13,466 nt of DNA from contig CALVXL010000113.1 in assembly GCA_944369635.1 (NCBI GenBank), forward strand, positions 1-13,466, in the 5' to 3' direction. Positions 1 through 5,259 of the stretch are shown one piece after another. The notes beneath the pieces are model-generated. The model ran no database searches. It was not told the DNA's origin and worked only from the letters and a program-made list of their open reading frames with translations. This DNA is from an uncultured Clostridia bacterium. GTDB lineage: Bacteria > Bacillota > Clostridia > Christensenellales > Borkfalkiaceae. The position numbers were made by a program, and so were the translations under genes. Positions within the stretch are counted from its first letter, which is position 1. Each line of letters begins with the position of its first letter.

Positions 1-57
1 GCTTTTTCTTTACCTATTGGTTCGTTTAAATTCGATTGCTCCGCACCAAAAGGGTAT

Positions 58-98
58 AATCCGAACTTTTTACTCATCACGGGTGATTGGTTCGGATT
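58..98. repeat. Imperfect inverted repeat in the left intergenic region
   Basis: A 9-bp arm AATCCGAAC (58-66) is matched by GTTCGGATT (90-98). An inner ATCAC/GTGAT pair (76-80 with 83-87) extends the fold. No T run follows, so it does not look like a terminator. It may be a structured RNA leader or an operator. The 1-320 stretch otherwise holds the 123-169 hairpin and a candidate promoter. The long open frame across 17-280 reads straight through the hairpin, has no ribosome site and resembles no known family, so I do not call it a gene. Confidence 0.3.
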
Positions 99-122
99 TA
101 CTTTTTTATTTTCGGAATTACA

Positions 123-169
123 ATAAAGGAGCAGGGCTTGCGGATATTTCGCAAGCCCTGCTCCTTTAT
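123..169. terminator. Strong 20-bp hairpin, probable terminator
   Basis: Perfect 20-bp arms at 123-142 and 150-169 enclose a 7-nt loop (GATATTT). The stem has an A-rich 5' base and a T-rich 3' base (CCTTTAT), giving a short imperfect U tract in both directions. It probably ends transcription from a gene left of the window, or insulates the lipoprotein unit. The run of T is weaker than in the other terminators here, so function is inferred from stem strength. Confidence 0.55.
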
Positions 170-176
170 ATAGACA

Positions 177-205
177 TTGATACTTTAAATGATTTTCAAA
201 ATAAT
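177..205 (+). promoter_or_regulatory. Candidate sigma-A promoter for the short lipoprotein gene
   Basis: TTGATA (177-182) and AATAAT (200-205) are 17 bp apart, each one mismatch from consensus. The predicted start lies near 212, leaving a leader of about 110 nt before the ATG at 321. A second TATTAT (214-219) nearby makes the exact start uncertain. It lies just downstream of the 123-169 hairpin, as expected for the start of a new unit. Confidence 0.4.
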
Positions 206-320
206 ATGACAGGTATTATCTGCTACGATTGTATTATAAGTGAAAGCATTAAAAGGGAGGAGTGCTTATCGCTAACTTAAACGAAATTGTTTAACGAGTA
301 AATTTTGAGAGGTAAAATTC

Positions 321-512
321 ATGAAAAAAACAGTTTTCTTATTAGCAGTTCTCGTAGTGTCTTTATGCTTTACTCTTGCAGGTTGCAACAACACTCCGCA
401 AGCCAAAGCTATTTCCATTTTTGATGATTCGTCTTACATCCTGCCGATTACGCCGCAAAGCGCAAATTGGCATGGTAAGAAAAAAGAATATCTTATCAAA
501 CGGGCGGAATAA
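321..512 (+). CDS. Very short predicted lipoprotein (63 aa), possibly a truncated remnant
   Basis: The N-terminus has a positive start (MKKT), a hydrophobic stretch and the lipobox LAGC with Cys22, so it should be lipidated and anchored on the outer face of the membrane. The ribosome site GAGAGG (307-312) sits 8 nt before the ATG, which supports this start. Only about 41 residues follow the lipid-bearing Cys, and they end in a basic tail (HGKKKEYLIKRAE). That is short for a substrate-binding or enzymatic lipoprotein, so this may be a small genuine lipoprotein or the 5' remnant of a longer one. No family recognised. A GC-rich palindrome follows at 538-570 and a new promoter at 590-619 starts the next gene, so it appears monocistronic. 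Confidence 0.55.
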   Translation: MKKTVFLLAVLVVSLCFTLAGCNNTPQAKAISIFDDSSYILPITPQSANWHGKKKEYLIKRAE

Positions 513-537
513 AATGAGGCGTATTCGGACAAACGAA

Positions 538-570
538 CGGCGGCGGAAGAAAATTTTTCTTCCGCCGCCG
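538..570. repeat. GC-rich perfect palindrome after the lipoprotein gene
   Basis: Sixteen-base arms (538-553 and 555-570) pair almost without a loop: CGGCGGCGGAAGAAAA against its complement. The A/T block lies at the tip rather than after the stem, so there is no U tract on either strand. A palindrome of the same design (GGCGGCGAAA...TTTCGCCGCC) occurs at 4973-4998. It may act as a 3'-end stabiliser or a weak terminator; I cannot tell which. Confidence 0.5.
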
Positions 571-589
571 CTGCGCTTACGGATAAAGT

Positions 590-619
590 TTGACAGCGAT
601 GCGCGCAATCGTTTATAAT
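590..619 (+). promoter_or_regulatory. Consensus sigma-A promoter for the epimerase-like gene
   Basis: A perfect TTGACA (590-595) and a perfect TATAAT (614-619) lie 18 bp apart. Transcription would begin near 626, a few bases before the ribosome site GGAG (632-635). This rules out upstream in-frame starts at 590 or 599 for the next gene, because they lie within or before the promoter. Confidence 0.85.
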
Positions 620-643
620 AAAAAGAAAAACGGAGATAAGATC

Positions 644-1489
644 ATGATATTGCAAAACGAGTATCTGCGCGCGGAAATAAAAAGCCGCGGCGCGGAACTT
701 ATCAGCGTAAAAAATACGGCGGATTACGAATATATCTGGCAGGCGGACGAAAAGATATGGGCAAAGCACTGTCCCGTGCTTTTTCCCATCTGCGGCAGGC
801 TGGTCGACAAAAAGTATACATACGGCGGCAAAACATATGAAATGAACTCGCACGGATTCGCTTCCACGAGTATTTTCCGAGAAGAACGTGTTTCCGAAAC
901 CGAAGCGAAGTTCATTCTTACGGAAAGCGAAGAGACTTTGAAACAATATCCGTTCCGCTTTGTCTTTACCGTTCGCTATGCGCTGGAAAAGAATACCTTG
1001 AGCGTAGAATACCGCGTGGAAAATCCCGCAAAAGAAGATCTGTATTTCAGTTTCGGCGCGCACGAGGCCTATAATGCCGAAAATTTTGAAAAATGGTCCG
1101 TGGAACTGGAAAAAGAAGAGGATCTTTATCTGAAAAAACAACCCGTCCTGGGGTATCTGGAAGAAGGCAGACAGCTTTTTGAAAAAAACGTAAAAGAACT
1201 TCCGCTTACGTATAAACTGTTTGAAAACGACGCGCTTATTTTCGACGGCTTGCAGTCGCGGTCGGTGCTTCTTAAAAGAGATGAAACGCCCGTTGTAAAA
1301 GTGGAATTTCCCGATTTCAAAGAATTGCTGTTGTGGACGAAAGTCGGCGCGCCGTATTTGTGCATCGAACCGTGGAACGGGTTGCCCGATTACGTGGGAG
1401 GGAGCGGCGAATTTTCCGAAAAGAAAGGAATTATTCGTCTCGGCGGCGGAAAAACCTTTTCTGCGGTGCATAAAATAACGTTTTTCTGA
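644..1489 (+). CDS. LacX-type aldose 1-epimerase family protein
   Basis: 281 aa, cytoplasmic, no signal peptide. It belongs to the galactose mutarotase-like fold, LacX branch, whose members bind or interconvert anomers of sugars or sugar phosphates. Seen: the block LFPICGRL (46-53), then HGFAS with His70, SFGAH with His140, and CIEPWNGLPD with Glu242. These match the two His and the Glu acid/base residues of the superfamily. The HEAYN block after His140 replaces the HPAFN usual in LacX relatives. The ATG at 644 has GGAG 8 nt upstream and follows a consensus promoter at 590-619, so earlier in-frame ATGs are rejected. It stands alone with its own terminator (1494-1519), and no sugar operon surrounds it. 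The substrate cannot be read from the sequence. Family confidence is high, specific function low. Confidence 0.9.
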   Translation: MILQNEYLRAEIKSRGAELISVKNTADYEYIWQADEKIWAKHCPVLFPICGRLVDKKYTYGGKTYEMNSHGFASTSIFREERVSETEAKFILTESEETLKQYPFRFVFTVRYALEKNTLSVEYRVENPAKEDLYFSFGAHEAYNAENFEKWSVELEKEEDLYLKKQPVLGYLEEGRQLFEKNVKELPLTYKLFENDALIFDGLQSRSVLLKRDETPVVKVEFPDFKELLLWTKVGAPYLCIEPWNGLPDYVGGSGEFSEKKGIIRLGGGKTFSAVHKITFF

Positions 1490-1493
1490 AAAT

Positions 1494-1519
1494 AAGCGGC
1501 GTTTTCGCCGCTTTTTTTT
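1494..1519 (+). terminator. Intrinsic terminator of the epimerase-like gene
   Basis: AAGCGGCG (1494-1501), loop TTTT, then CGCCGCTT (1506-1513), followed by a run of T to 1519. The stop codon is 5 nt upstream. A textbook factor-independent terminator. Confidence 0.9.
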
Positions 1520-1528
1520 CGTCAGTTA

Positions 1529-1557
1529 TTGCGCAAAGCAAAACGAAATGCTATAAT
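1529..1557 (+). promoter_or_regulatory. Promoter for the Myb/SANT-like repeat protein
   Basis: A perfect TATAAT (1552-1557) lies 17 bp downstream of TTGCGC (1529-1534), which matches the -35 consensus at only the first three bases. It begins 10 nt after the preceding terminator's T run and 27 nt before the TTG start codon, so the spacing fits a short leader. Confidence 0.65.
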
Positions 1558-1583
1558 ATTTTAAAAACGGACAGGGGAAGAAA

Positions 1584-2057
1584 TTGGATAAACTGCAAAA
1601 GACGCTTTCACTTTCGGAAACACTGAAAAGCGTGGCGAAGAAAAAGACGCTGAAAGAAGAAGATATCGTTTCGCTATGTGCCGCCGCGGAAATCTTAGAA
1701 GAATATGCCGCGGTTTTAAAACAAGGCGAAGCGGATGCCGCCATTGAAAACGGCAACACAAAATGGACGGAAGAGGAAGAGAGAAAGCTGGCGCAAGAAT
1801 ATAAAAGCGGTATGCGCATTGCCGAAATTACGGCGGCGCACCGCCGTAGTACCAGCGGCATTATTTCCCGCCTTTCCAAACTGAATCTGTTAAACGAAAA
1901 CGACGTCAACGGCAAAAAACGCTGGACGGGCGAAGAGGAAGCGCAGCTTATCGCGGAATTCGGCGAAGGACTGGAACTGGAAGATCTCGCGCAAAAACAT
2001 AAGCGCAGCATGAGCGGGATTATAGGCAGGCTGTCCAAACTCGGTCTGACGGAGTAA
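1584..2057 (+). CDS. Protein with two Myb/SANT-like helical repeats, possible DNA-binding protein
   Basis: 157 aa, starting with TTG at 1584. GGGG (1574-1577) lies 6 nt upstream and the promoter 27 nt upstream; no ATG fits. Residues 1-55 are charged and helical. Two related repeats follow: about 60-103 (KWTEEEERKLAQEY...SGIISRLSKLNLL) and 113-155 (RWTGEEEAQLIAEF...SGIIGRLSKLGL). Each has a Trp-Thr start, an acidic first helix and a last helix SGII.RLSKL, the layout of SANT/Myb-like three-helix units; similar single units are found at the tails of some bacterial helicases. DNA binding is likely by analogy but unproven. The strong acidity of the first helices leaves protein binding possible. 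It is a monocistronic unit, and the next gene begins 28 nt after the stop without an obvious promoter. No specific name can be given. Confidence 0.75.
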   Translation: MDKLQKTLSLSETLKSVAKKKTLKEEDIVSLCAAAEILEEYAAVLKQGEADAAIENGNTKWTEEEERKLAQEYKSGMRIAEITAAHRRSTSGIISRLSKLNLLNENDVNGKKRWTGEEEAQLIAEFGEGLELEDLAQKHKRSMSGIIGRLSKLGLTE

Positions 2058-2065
2058 AACGAAAA

Positions 2066-2105
2066 AAAACGCACATACTGAAAGTATGAAAAAATTATGC
2101 GTTTT
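2066..2105 (+). promoter_or_regulatory. Hairpin covering the start codon of the secreted FG-GAP-like protein
   Basis: CATACT (2074-2079) pairs with AGTATG (2083-2088) around a 3-nt loop. The second arm contains the ATG at 2086. An outer stem pairs AAAACGCA (2066-2073) with TGCGTTTT (2098-2105), with a bulge on the 3' side. No good ribosome site precedes the ATG. The fold could act as a weak terminator for the upstream gene, as a translation switch, or both. Pairing is seen; function is inferred. Confidence 0.4.
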
Positions 2106-2883
2106 GTTAAGTATGTTGTGCCTGCTGACAGGGAGTTTTTCTCTAAAGACGGCAGTAAAAGAAAAGACTTTTTTCACGGCATTTGCGCAAACGGCTGAAA
2201 GTGAAAACGGCCGCGTCGTCATTCAACGCGCGGCGGGCAGGGTGTTTTCCGCCGACAGCCGCGACAAAGTCGTTTTGAGCGGAAAGGTTTTTGAAGACGG
2301 TTTGTATCGTACGGACATTGCCGTTACGATAAAGGGCAAGGGCGGAGAGCTGACGATCGTCCCCGAGGAAAACGGCGGCTACAATCCGCATGTGGAAGTC
2401 GTGAGTTTCGACGGGGTGAAAGATCAGATCTTTTACGGTGCGGACAGCGGCGGAAGCGGAGGTTTCGGCTACTATTACGTTTTCGATGTGCAAAAAGGCA
2501 AAGCCGTTACGCTTTTCGATGCGGAAAAATATCCCGTGCCGTATACGGCGCGGTATGTCGATTGCTTTAAAGTTGAAGTGAAAAATACCGATACGGGAGA
2601 AATCGTTTATATCGATCTTTCCGGAAGGGACGAAGAATATCTTTCCGCGCTTTATTATAAGGACGGGCGTCTGAAAAGTCCCGTGGAAGCCACGGTTTCT
2701 GCGGTCAACGCGGCGTCGCCTTTCTATTTAAACGGCGAAAGCCGTTACGGTTTGGAACTGTTTTACCGCATCACGGGGCTTTATAATGCGGACGGTTTGG
2801 GAAACATCGTCGTAAGAACTTCTTTGATAGACGGCAAATTCCTGCCGTTTTACGAAATCGTAGGCAGCTTTAAGGAAAATTAA
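2086..2883 (+). CDS. Secreted protein with an FG-GAP/VCBS-like motif, function unknown
   Basis: 265 aa. The N-terminus is a Sec-type signal (MKKLCVLLSMLCLLTGSFS), with probable cleavage near the FAQT region around residue 34-36, so the mature protein is exported. The middle (about 97-135) has GGYNPHVEVVSFDGVKDQIFYG followed by GGSGGFGYYYVFD. That order of Tyr-Pro, Phe-Asp-Gly and a GGSGG turn resembles FG-GAP/VCBS-type blade repeats in secreted Bacillota proteins. The rest is beta-rich with no visible catalytic motif. There is no lipobox, transmembrane tail or sortase motif, so it is probably released or loosely attached. The ATG at 2086 lacks a clear ribosome site and is embedded in a hairpin; ATG 2113 would shorten the signal peptide and has no better site. 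No terminator is visible after the stop. Confidence 0.7.
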   Translation: MKKLCVLLSMLCLLTGSFSLKTAVKEKTFFTAFAQTAESENGRVVIQRAAGRVFSADSRDKVVLSGKVFEDGLYRTDIAVTIKGKGGELTIVPEENGGYNPHVEVVSFDGVKDQIFYGADSGGSGGFGYYYVFDVQKGKAVTLFDAEKYPVPYTARYVDCFKVEVKNTDTGEIVYIDLSGRDEEYLSALYYKDGRLKSPVEATVSAVNAASPFYLNGESRYGLELFYRITGLYNADGLGNIVVRTSLIDGKFLPFYEIVGSFKEN

Positions 2884-2904
2884 GGAAAAATTCGGAAATT
2901 TAAA

Positions 2905-2933
2905 TTGACAAGACCGTAATTTTGTTGTATGAT
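2905..2933 (+). promoter_or_regulatory. Near-consensus promoter for rubredoxin
   Basis: TTGACA (2905-2910), a 17-bp spacer, then TATGAT (2928-2933). The start is predicted near 2940, giving a leader of about 25 nt. This is one of the strongest promoters in the window. Its -10 box overlaps the hexamer array described at 2931-2948. Confidence 0.8.
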
Positions 2934-2948
2934 AATGATAACGATAAT
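2931..2948 (+). promoter_or_regulatory. Three tandem GATAAT-type hexamers, candidate Fur-family operator
   Basis: GATAAT (2931-2936), GATAAC (2937-2942) and GATAAT (2943-2948) are directly abutting. The Fur box has been described as an array of GATAAT hexamers, and this block covers the -10 element and predicted start point. A bound repressor here would block the rubredoxin promoter. It lacks the perfect 7-1-7 palindrome of Bacillus Fur or PerR boxes, so the assignment to a Fur-family protein is an inference. Confidence 0.45.
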
Positions 2949-2965
2949 TGAATCGGAGGAATGTT

Positions 2966-3124
2966 ATGAAAAAGTATGTTTGCAGCGTATGCGGTTATGA
3001 ATATGACGAAGCGGTCGGCGATCCCGACAACGGTATTGCGGCCGGCACGAAGTTTGAAGATCTGCCCGAAGATTGGGTTTGCCCGCTCTGCGGCGTAGGC
3101 AAGGACGAATTTACCGAAGCTTAA
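2966..3124 (+). CDS. Rubredoxin
   Basis: 52 aa, the usual length for a single-domain rubredoxin. Four iron-ligand cysteines are present as CSVCG (Cys6, Cys9) and CPLCG (Cys39, Cys42), with the conserved YVC start, the GYEYD segment and DLPEDWVCP before the second knuckle. It holds one Fe(Cys)4 centre and carries single electrons in the cytoplasm. In anaerobes the partners are usually superoxide reductase, rubrerythrin or flavodiiron proteins, none of which is encoded in this window. GGAGG (2955-2959) lies 6 nt before the ATG. The gene has its own strong promoter, a possible Fur-like operator and a terminator (3135-3166), so it is a single-gene unit likely tuned to iron or oxidative stress. 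Confidence 0.97.
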   Translation: MKKYVCSVCGYEYDEAVGDPDNGIAAGTKFEDLPEDWVCPLCGVGKDEFTEA

Positions 3125-3134
3125 ACAAAAAACG

Positions 3135-3166
3135 CGGCTTGAAAGTATTTTTCAAGCCGTTTTTTT
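3135..3166 (+). terminator. Intrinsic terminator of rubredoxin
   Basis: Arms CGGCTTGAAA (3135-3144) and TTTCAAGCCG (3150-3159) with a 5-nt loop, followed by seven T (3160-3166). It begins 10 nt after the rubredoxin stop codon. Confidence 0.9.
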
Positions 3167-3193
3167 ATGTATTTTTTACCAAGGAAGGAGAGA

Positions 3194-4888
3194 ATGAAGA
3201 GAATAATCAGTCTGACGGCGTGCGTTTTGTGCATGGCCGCGTTTTGCTTAGTTTTTCCCGCGCGTGCGGCGACCGAAGTAAAGGGCAAAATGCTGGAAGA
3301 TGTCGTTTTTTACATGGAGCGCGGTGCGTCAGCTCGCACCGTTAAGGGGGAAAGCGGGCTCAGGTTTACCGCCGTGATGCCGAAGTCCGATTATGAAGCG
3401 TTACGGCGCAACGCCGAGTATACTTCCGTCGAATACGGAATGCTTATCTGTCCTGCGGATTATATCGGAAAATACGGCGCGCTGAACGAAGAAAACGTGT
3501 TCGGCGAAAATGCCGTATATGCCGATACCGACGCGGAAAATAAAATCAGAATCATGCGCTTTTACTCCGACGAAATGATCGAAAAAGAAGGGGGCGTCAT
3601 GTGTTTTAACGGTGCGATCGTCGACATTTTGCCGCAGAATTATCTGCGGGCGTTCACGGGCGTGGGTTACGTTAAGGCGGAAGGTCCTTCCGGCACGGAA
3701 TATAAATTCGCGTATCCGCAGGACAATGCGCGTTCCGTCGTCTACGTGGCGCAACGCGCCGTGGCGGAAGAGGTTTTGTCCTCTGCGCAAAAAGAGATTC
3801 TCGGCGCATATATCGGTGCGGCAAAAGATTCGCCCTGCAAAGTGAAGATCGCGCGGCATTTTGAAGAAAACGGCGGATGGCGGGTGGAAACGGAAATCGT
3901 CTCTTCATTTGTAGGCGAAACGGTTTCGGCGGAAGGCGAATACGCGGGGTACGAACGGAACGAAAAGTGCGGCGCGGCAAAAGGCATTGCTTATGCGGAC
4001 GATCTCGGTTGTTTAGACCTTTTTTATTTCGATTTGTCCGTTACGGAATCTGTTTCGCAGGAATATGCGATCGATCTTTCCGCAGATGAAAACAGATTGG
4101 ATACATCCGCATTGTTCGGCGAAGTGCAAAGGGTGAACGGCGTAAGCGCGCAAGAAAAAGACGGCATAACGATCATTTCCGCACAAGATCTTGCAGAAAT
4201 GGATTTGCAGGCGGGGAAAACCGAATGGAAGATCGAAACCGATAAACGGCAATATACGGCGAGCGTATATGTTTACGATAAGATCATATATACCGCCGAA
4301 GAGCTTTCAATTCTGAACGTAAATCCGTACGGGCATTATCTGATCGGCGCGGATCTTTATCTCGTCGAACCGCTTTCCGTCGCGGAATTCGGCGGCGTAC
4401 TCGACGGCGGCGGACACTGTCTTTATAATGCCGTGTGCGCCGATTATCGCGGAATTTTCAAAAAAGTGACGGCGGAAGGCAAAATCCGTAACATCGTGTT
4501 TAAAAATCTTTCGGCATATGAAAGCGGTTCTACGGCGTACGCCGCGCTCAGTTACGATTTTTCGGGAAGGGCGGAAAATGTTTTTGTGGAAAGTTCCAAT
4601 GCGCAGTATCTGTTTTACTCGCCTGCCGCCGACGCGGCGCTGGAAAGCGTGGTTGCGATTTTGCCGCGGGGAAAGAGCGTCGTTGCAAAAGATAAAGGCG
4701 CGGTGCTTAAGAACGGATACGCGTATCTCGGCGCAGGGAATCAAAGCGGATGTGCGGAAGAAAATTATTTTGTCGTAAGCGATTCGCTGCGATCCTTTGC
4801 GGAAATTGCGGCAAGTTTGCCTTTAAGCGGCGTTTTCGCAACGGAAACCGTCGTGAAAGCGTACGATACGTTTCTCGTAACGTTGTGA
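3194..4888 (+). CDS. Large secreted beta-rich surface or extracellular protein
   Basis: 564 aa. The Sec signal peptide occupies residues 1-25 (KRIISLTACVLCMAAF...FPARA), with cleavage expected after ARA. Residues 30-170 form a domain with SGLRFTAVM, EYGMLICPADYI and CFNGAIVDI...FTGVGYVKAEG; I have the impression this design recurs in secreted proteins of uncultured gut Clostridia, but no function is known to me. Residues about 290-390 look like a linker with Ig-like strands. Residues about 396-450 contain FGGVLDGGGHCLYN and GIFKKV...IRNIVFKNLS, typical of parallel beta-helix or GLUG-type turns. No catalytic motif, sortase motif or membrane anchor is seen. The ATG at 3194 follows AAGGAAGGAG closely, and starting upstream at 3167 would spoil the signal peptide. 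No promoter is visible between the rubredoxin terminator and this start, so read-through or an unseen promoter is needed. Confidence 0.75.
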   Translation: MKRIISLTACVLCMAAFCLVFPARAATEVKGKMLEDVVFYMERGASARTVKGESGLRFTAVMPKSDYEALRRNAEYTSVEYGMLICPADYIGKYGALNEENVFGENAVYADTDAENKIRIMRFYSDEMIEKEGGVMCFNGAIVDILPQNYLRAFTGVGYVKAEGPSGTEYKFAYPQDNARSVVYVAQRAVAEEVLSSAQKEILGAYIGAAKDSPCKVKIARHFEENGGWRVETEIVSSFVGETVSAEGEYAGYERNEKCGAAKGIAYADDLGCLDLFYFDLSVTESVSQEYAIDLSADENRLDTSALFGEVQRVNGVSAQEKDGITIISAQDLAEMDLQAGKTEWKIETDKRQYTASVYVYDKIIYTAEELSILNVNPYGHYLIGADLYLVEPLSVAEFGGVLDGGGHCLYNAVCADYRGIFKKVTAEGKIRNIVFKNLSAYESGSTAYAALSYDFSGRAENVFVESSNAQYLFYSPAADAALESVVAILPRGKSVVAKDKGAVLKNGYAYLGAGNQSGCAEENYFVVSDSLRSFAEIAASLPLSGVFATETVVKAYDTFLVTL

Positions 4889-4890
4889 TA

Positions 4891-4935
4891 AAAAAAGCGC
4901 GCCCGCAGTCAAAAGGACTGCGGGCGCGCTTTTTT
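4891..4935. terminator. Bidirectional 20-bp terminator between convergent units
   Basis: Arms 4891-4910 and 4916-4935 pair over 20 bp around a 5-nt loop (AAAAG). The GC core (GCGCGCCCGCAGTC) is flanked by A6 on the left and T6 on the right, so it works as a terminator in both directions. It ends the plus-strand secreted protein gene and can also end the minus-strand GT2/DUF4250 unit. Confidence 0.93.
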
Positions 4936-4972
4936 GCATTTTAAAAGTTTTACGAGGCGGATAAATACACCG

Positions 4973-4998
4973 AAGGCGGCGAAATTTTTCGCCGCCTT
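4973..4998. repeat. GC-rich palindrome downstream of DUF4250
   Basis: AAGGCGGCGAAA (4973-4984) and its complement (4987-4998) are separated by two T. There is no proper U tract on either side. It resembles the palindrome at 538-570, with GC outside and A/T at the tip. It could be a weak 3'-end element for the minus-strand unit. Confidence 0.45.
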
Positions 4999-5006
4999 AA
5001 AATTCG

Positions 5007-5049
5007 CAGTATTTTAAATGTCCTTTGAAATTTACAGAATTTTAAATGT
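5007..5049. repeat. 15-bp near-identical direct repeat at a 28-bp period
   Basis: CAGTATTTTAAATGT (5007-5021) recurs as CAGAATTTTAAATGT (5035-5049) with one mismatch. The second copy includes the last codons and stop of DUF4250. It looks like a small duplication of the gene's 3' end and has no obvious function. Confidence 0.5.
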
Positions 5050-5221
5050 ATTTATTGGCCTTTTCGTCGTAAAAAAAACCTGCGGGATTCAGAATTTTAT
5101 CGATGTATTCCTTTTCTACGTTTAAATCTTCGCAAAGCGCGTTGAGCGACGGATATTCGTCGCGCAGTTTCATGTTGATATACCCGTAAAGCAAAAGCGG
5201 GTCTTTCGGTAAAGTGTTCAT
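5042..5221 (-). CDS. DUF4250 domain-containing small protein
   Basis: 59 aa, cytoplasmic, the length expected for this family. The sequence MNTLPKDPLLLYGYINMKLR, then LNALCEDLNVEKEYIDKIL and a final FYDEKANKYI, follows the DUF4250 pattern of an LPKDP start, an N.KLRD helix, a helix-turn-helix-like middle and a Tyr-Asp tail. The function of the family is unknown; its fold hints at a small HTH-like unit. It lies 38 nt downstream of the glycosyltransferase stop, so it may be in the same operon. It also has a near-consensus promoter (5228-5256) whose -10 box ends only 6 nt before the ATG. No ribosome site is seen, so a leaderless transcript is possible. Confidence 0.9.
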   Translation of the reverse strand: MNTLPKDPLLLYGYINMKLRDEYPSLNALCEDLNVEKEYIDKILNPAGFFYDEKANKYI

Positions 5222-5227
5222 AAATTC

Positions 5228-5256
5228 ATTTTACCACGTTGCGGCAAAAAAGGCAA
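5228..5256 (-). promoter_or_regulatory. Extended -10 promoter abutting the DUF4250 start codon
   Basis: On the minus strand TTGCCT (5256-5251) is followed after 17 bp by TAAAAT (5233-5228), with an upstream TGG giving an extended -10. The predicted start falls at or within a base or two of the ATG at 5221, which implies a leaderless mRNA. The -35 box is in the short gap after the glycosyltransferase gene. Confidence 0.5.
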
Positions 5257-5259
5257 TTT

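Noticed and set aside
17..280. 87-codon open frame at the left edge
   Set aside because: It starts at TTG without a ribosome site, reads straight through a strong 20-bp hairpin and resembles no family.
434..1471. Long minus-strand open frame (345 codons) opposite the epimerase-like gene
   Set aside because: It is a shadow of the conserved plus-strand gene; the translation is low complexity in Phe/Arg and crosses its promoter.
5007..5049. CRISPR-like repeat pair
   Set aside because: Only two 15-bp copies, one of them inside a gene end, with no further units or cas genes.
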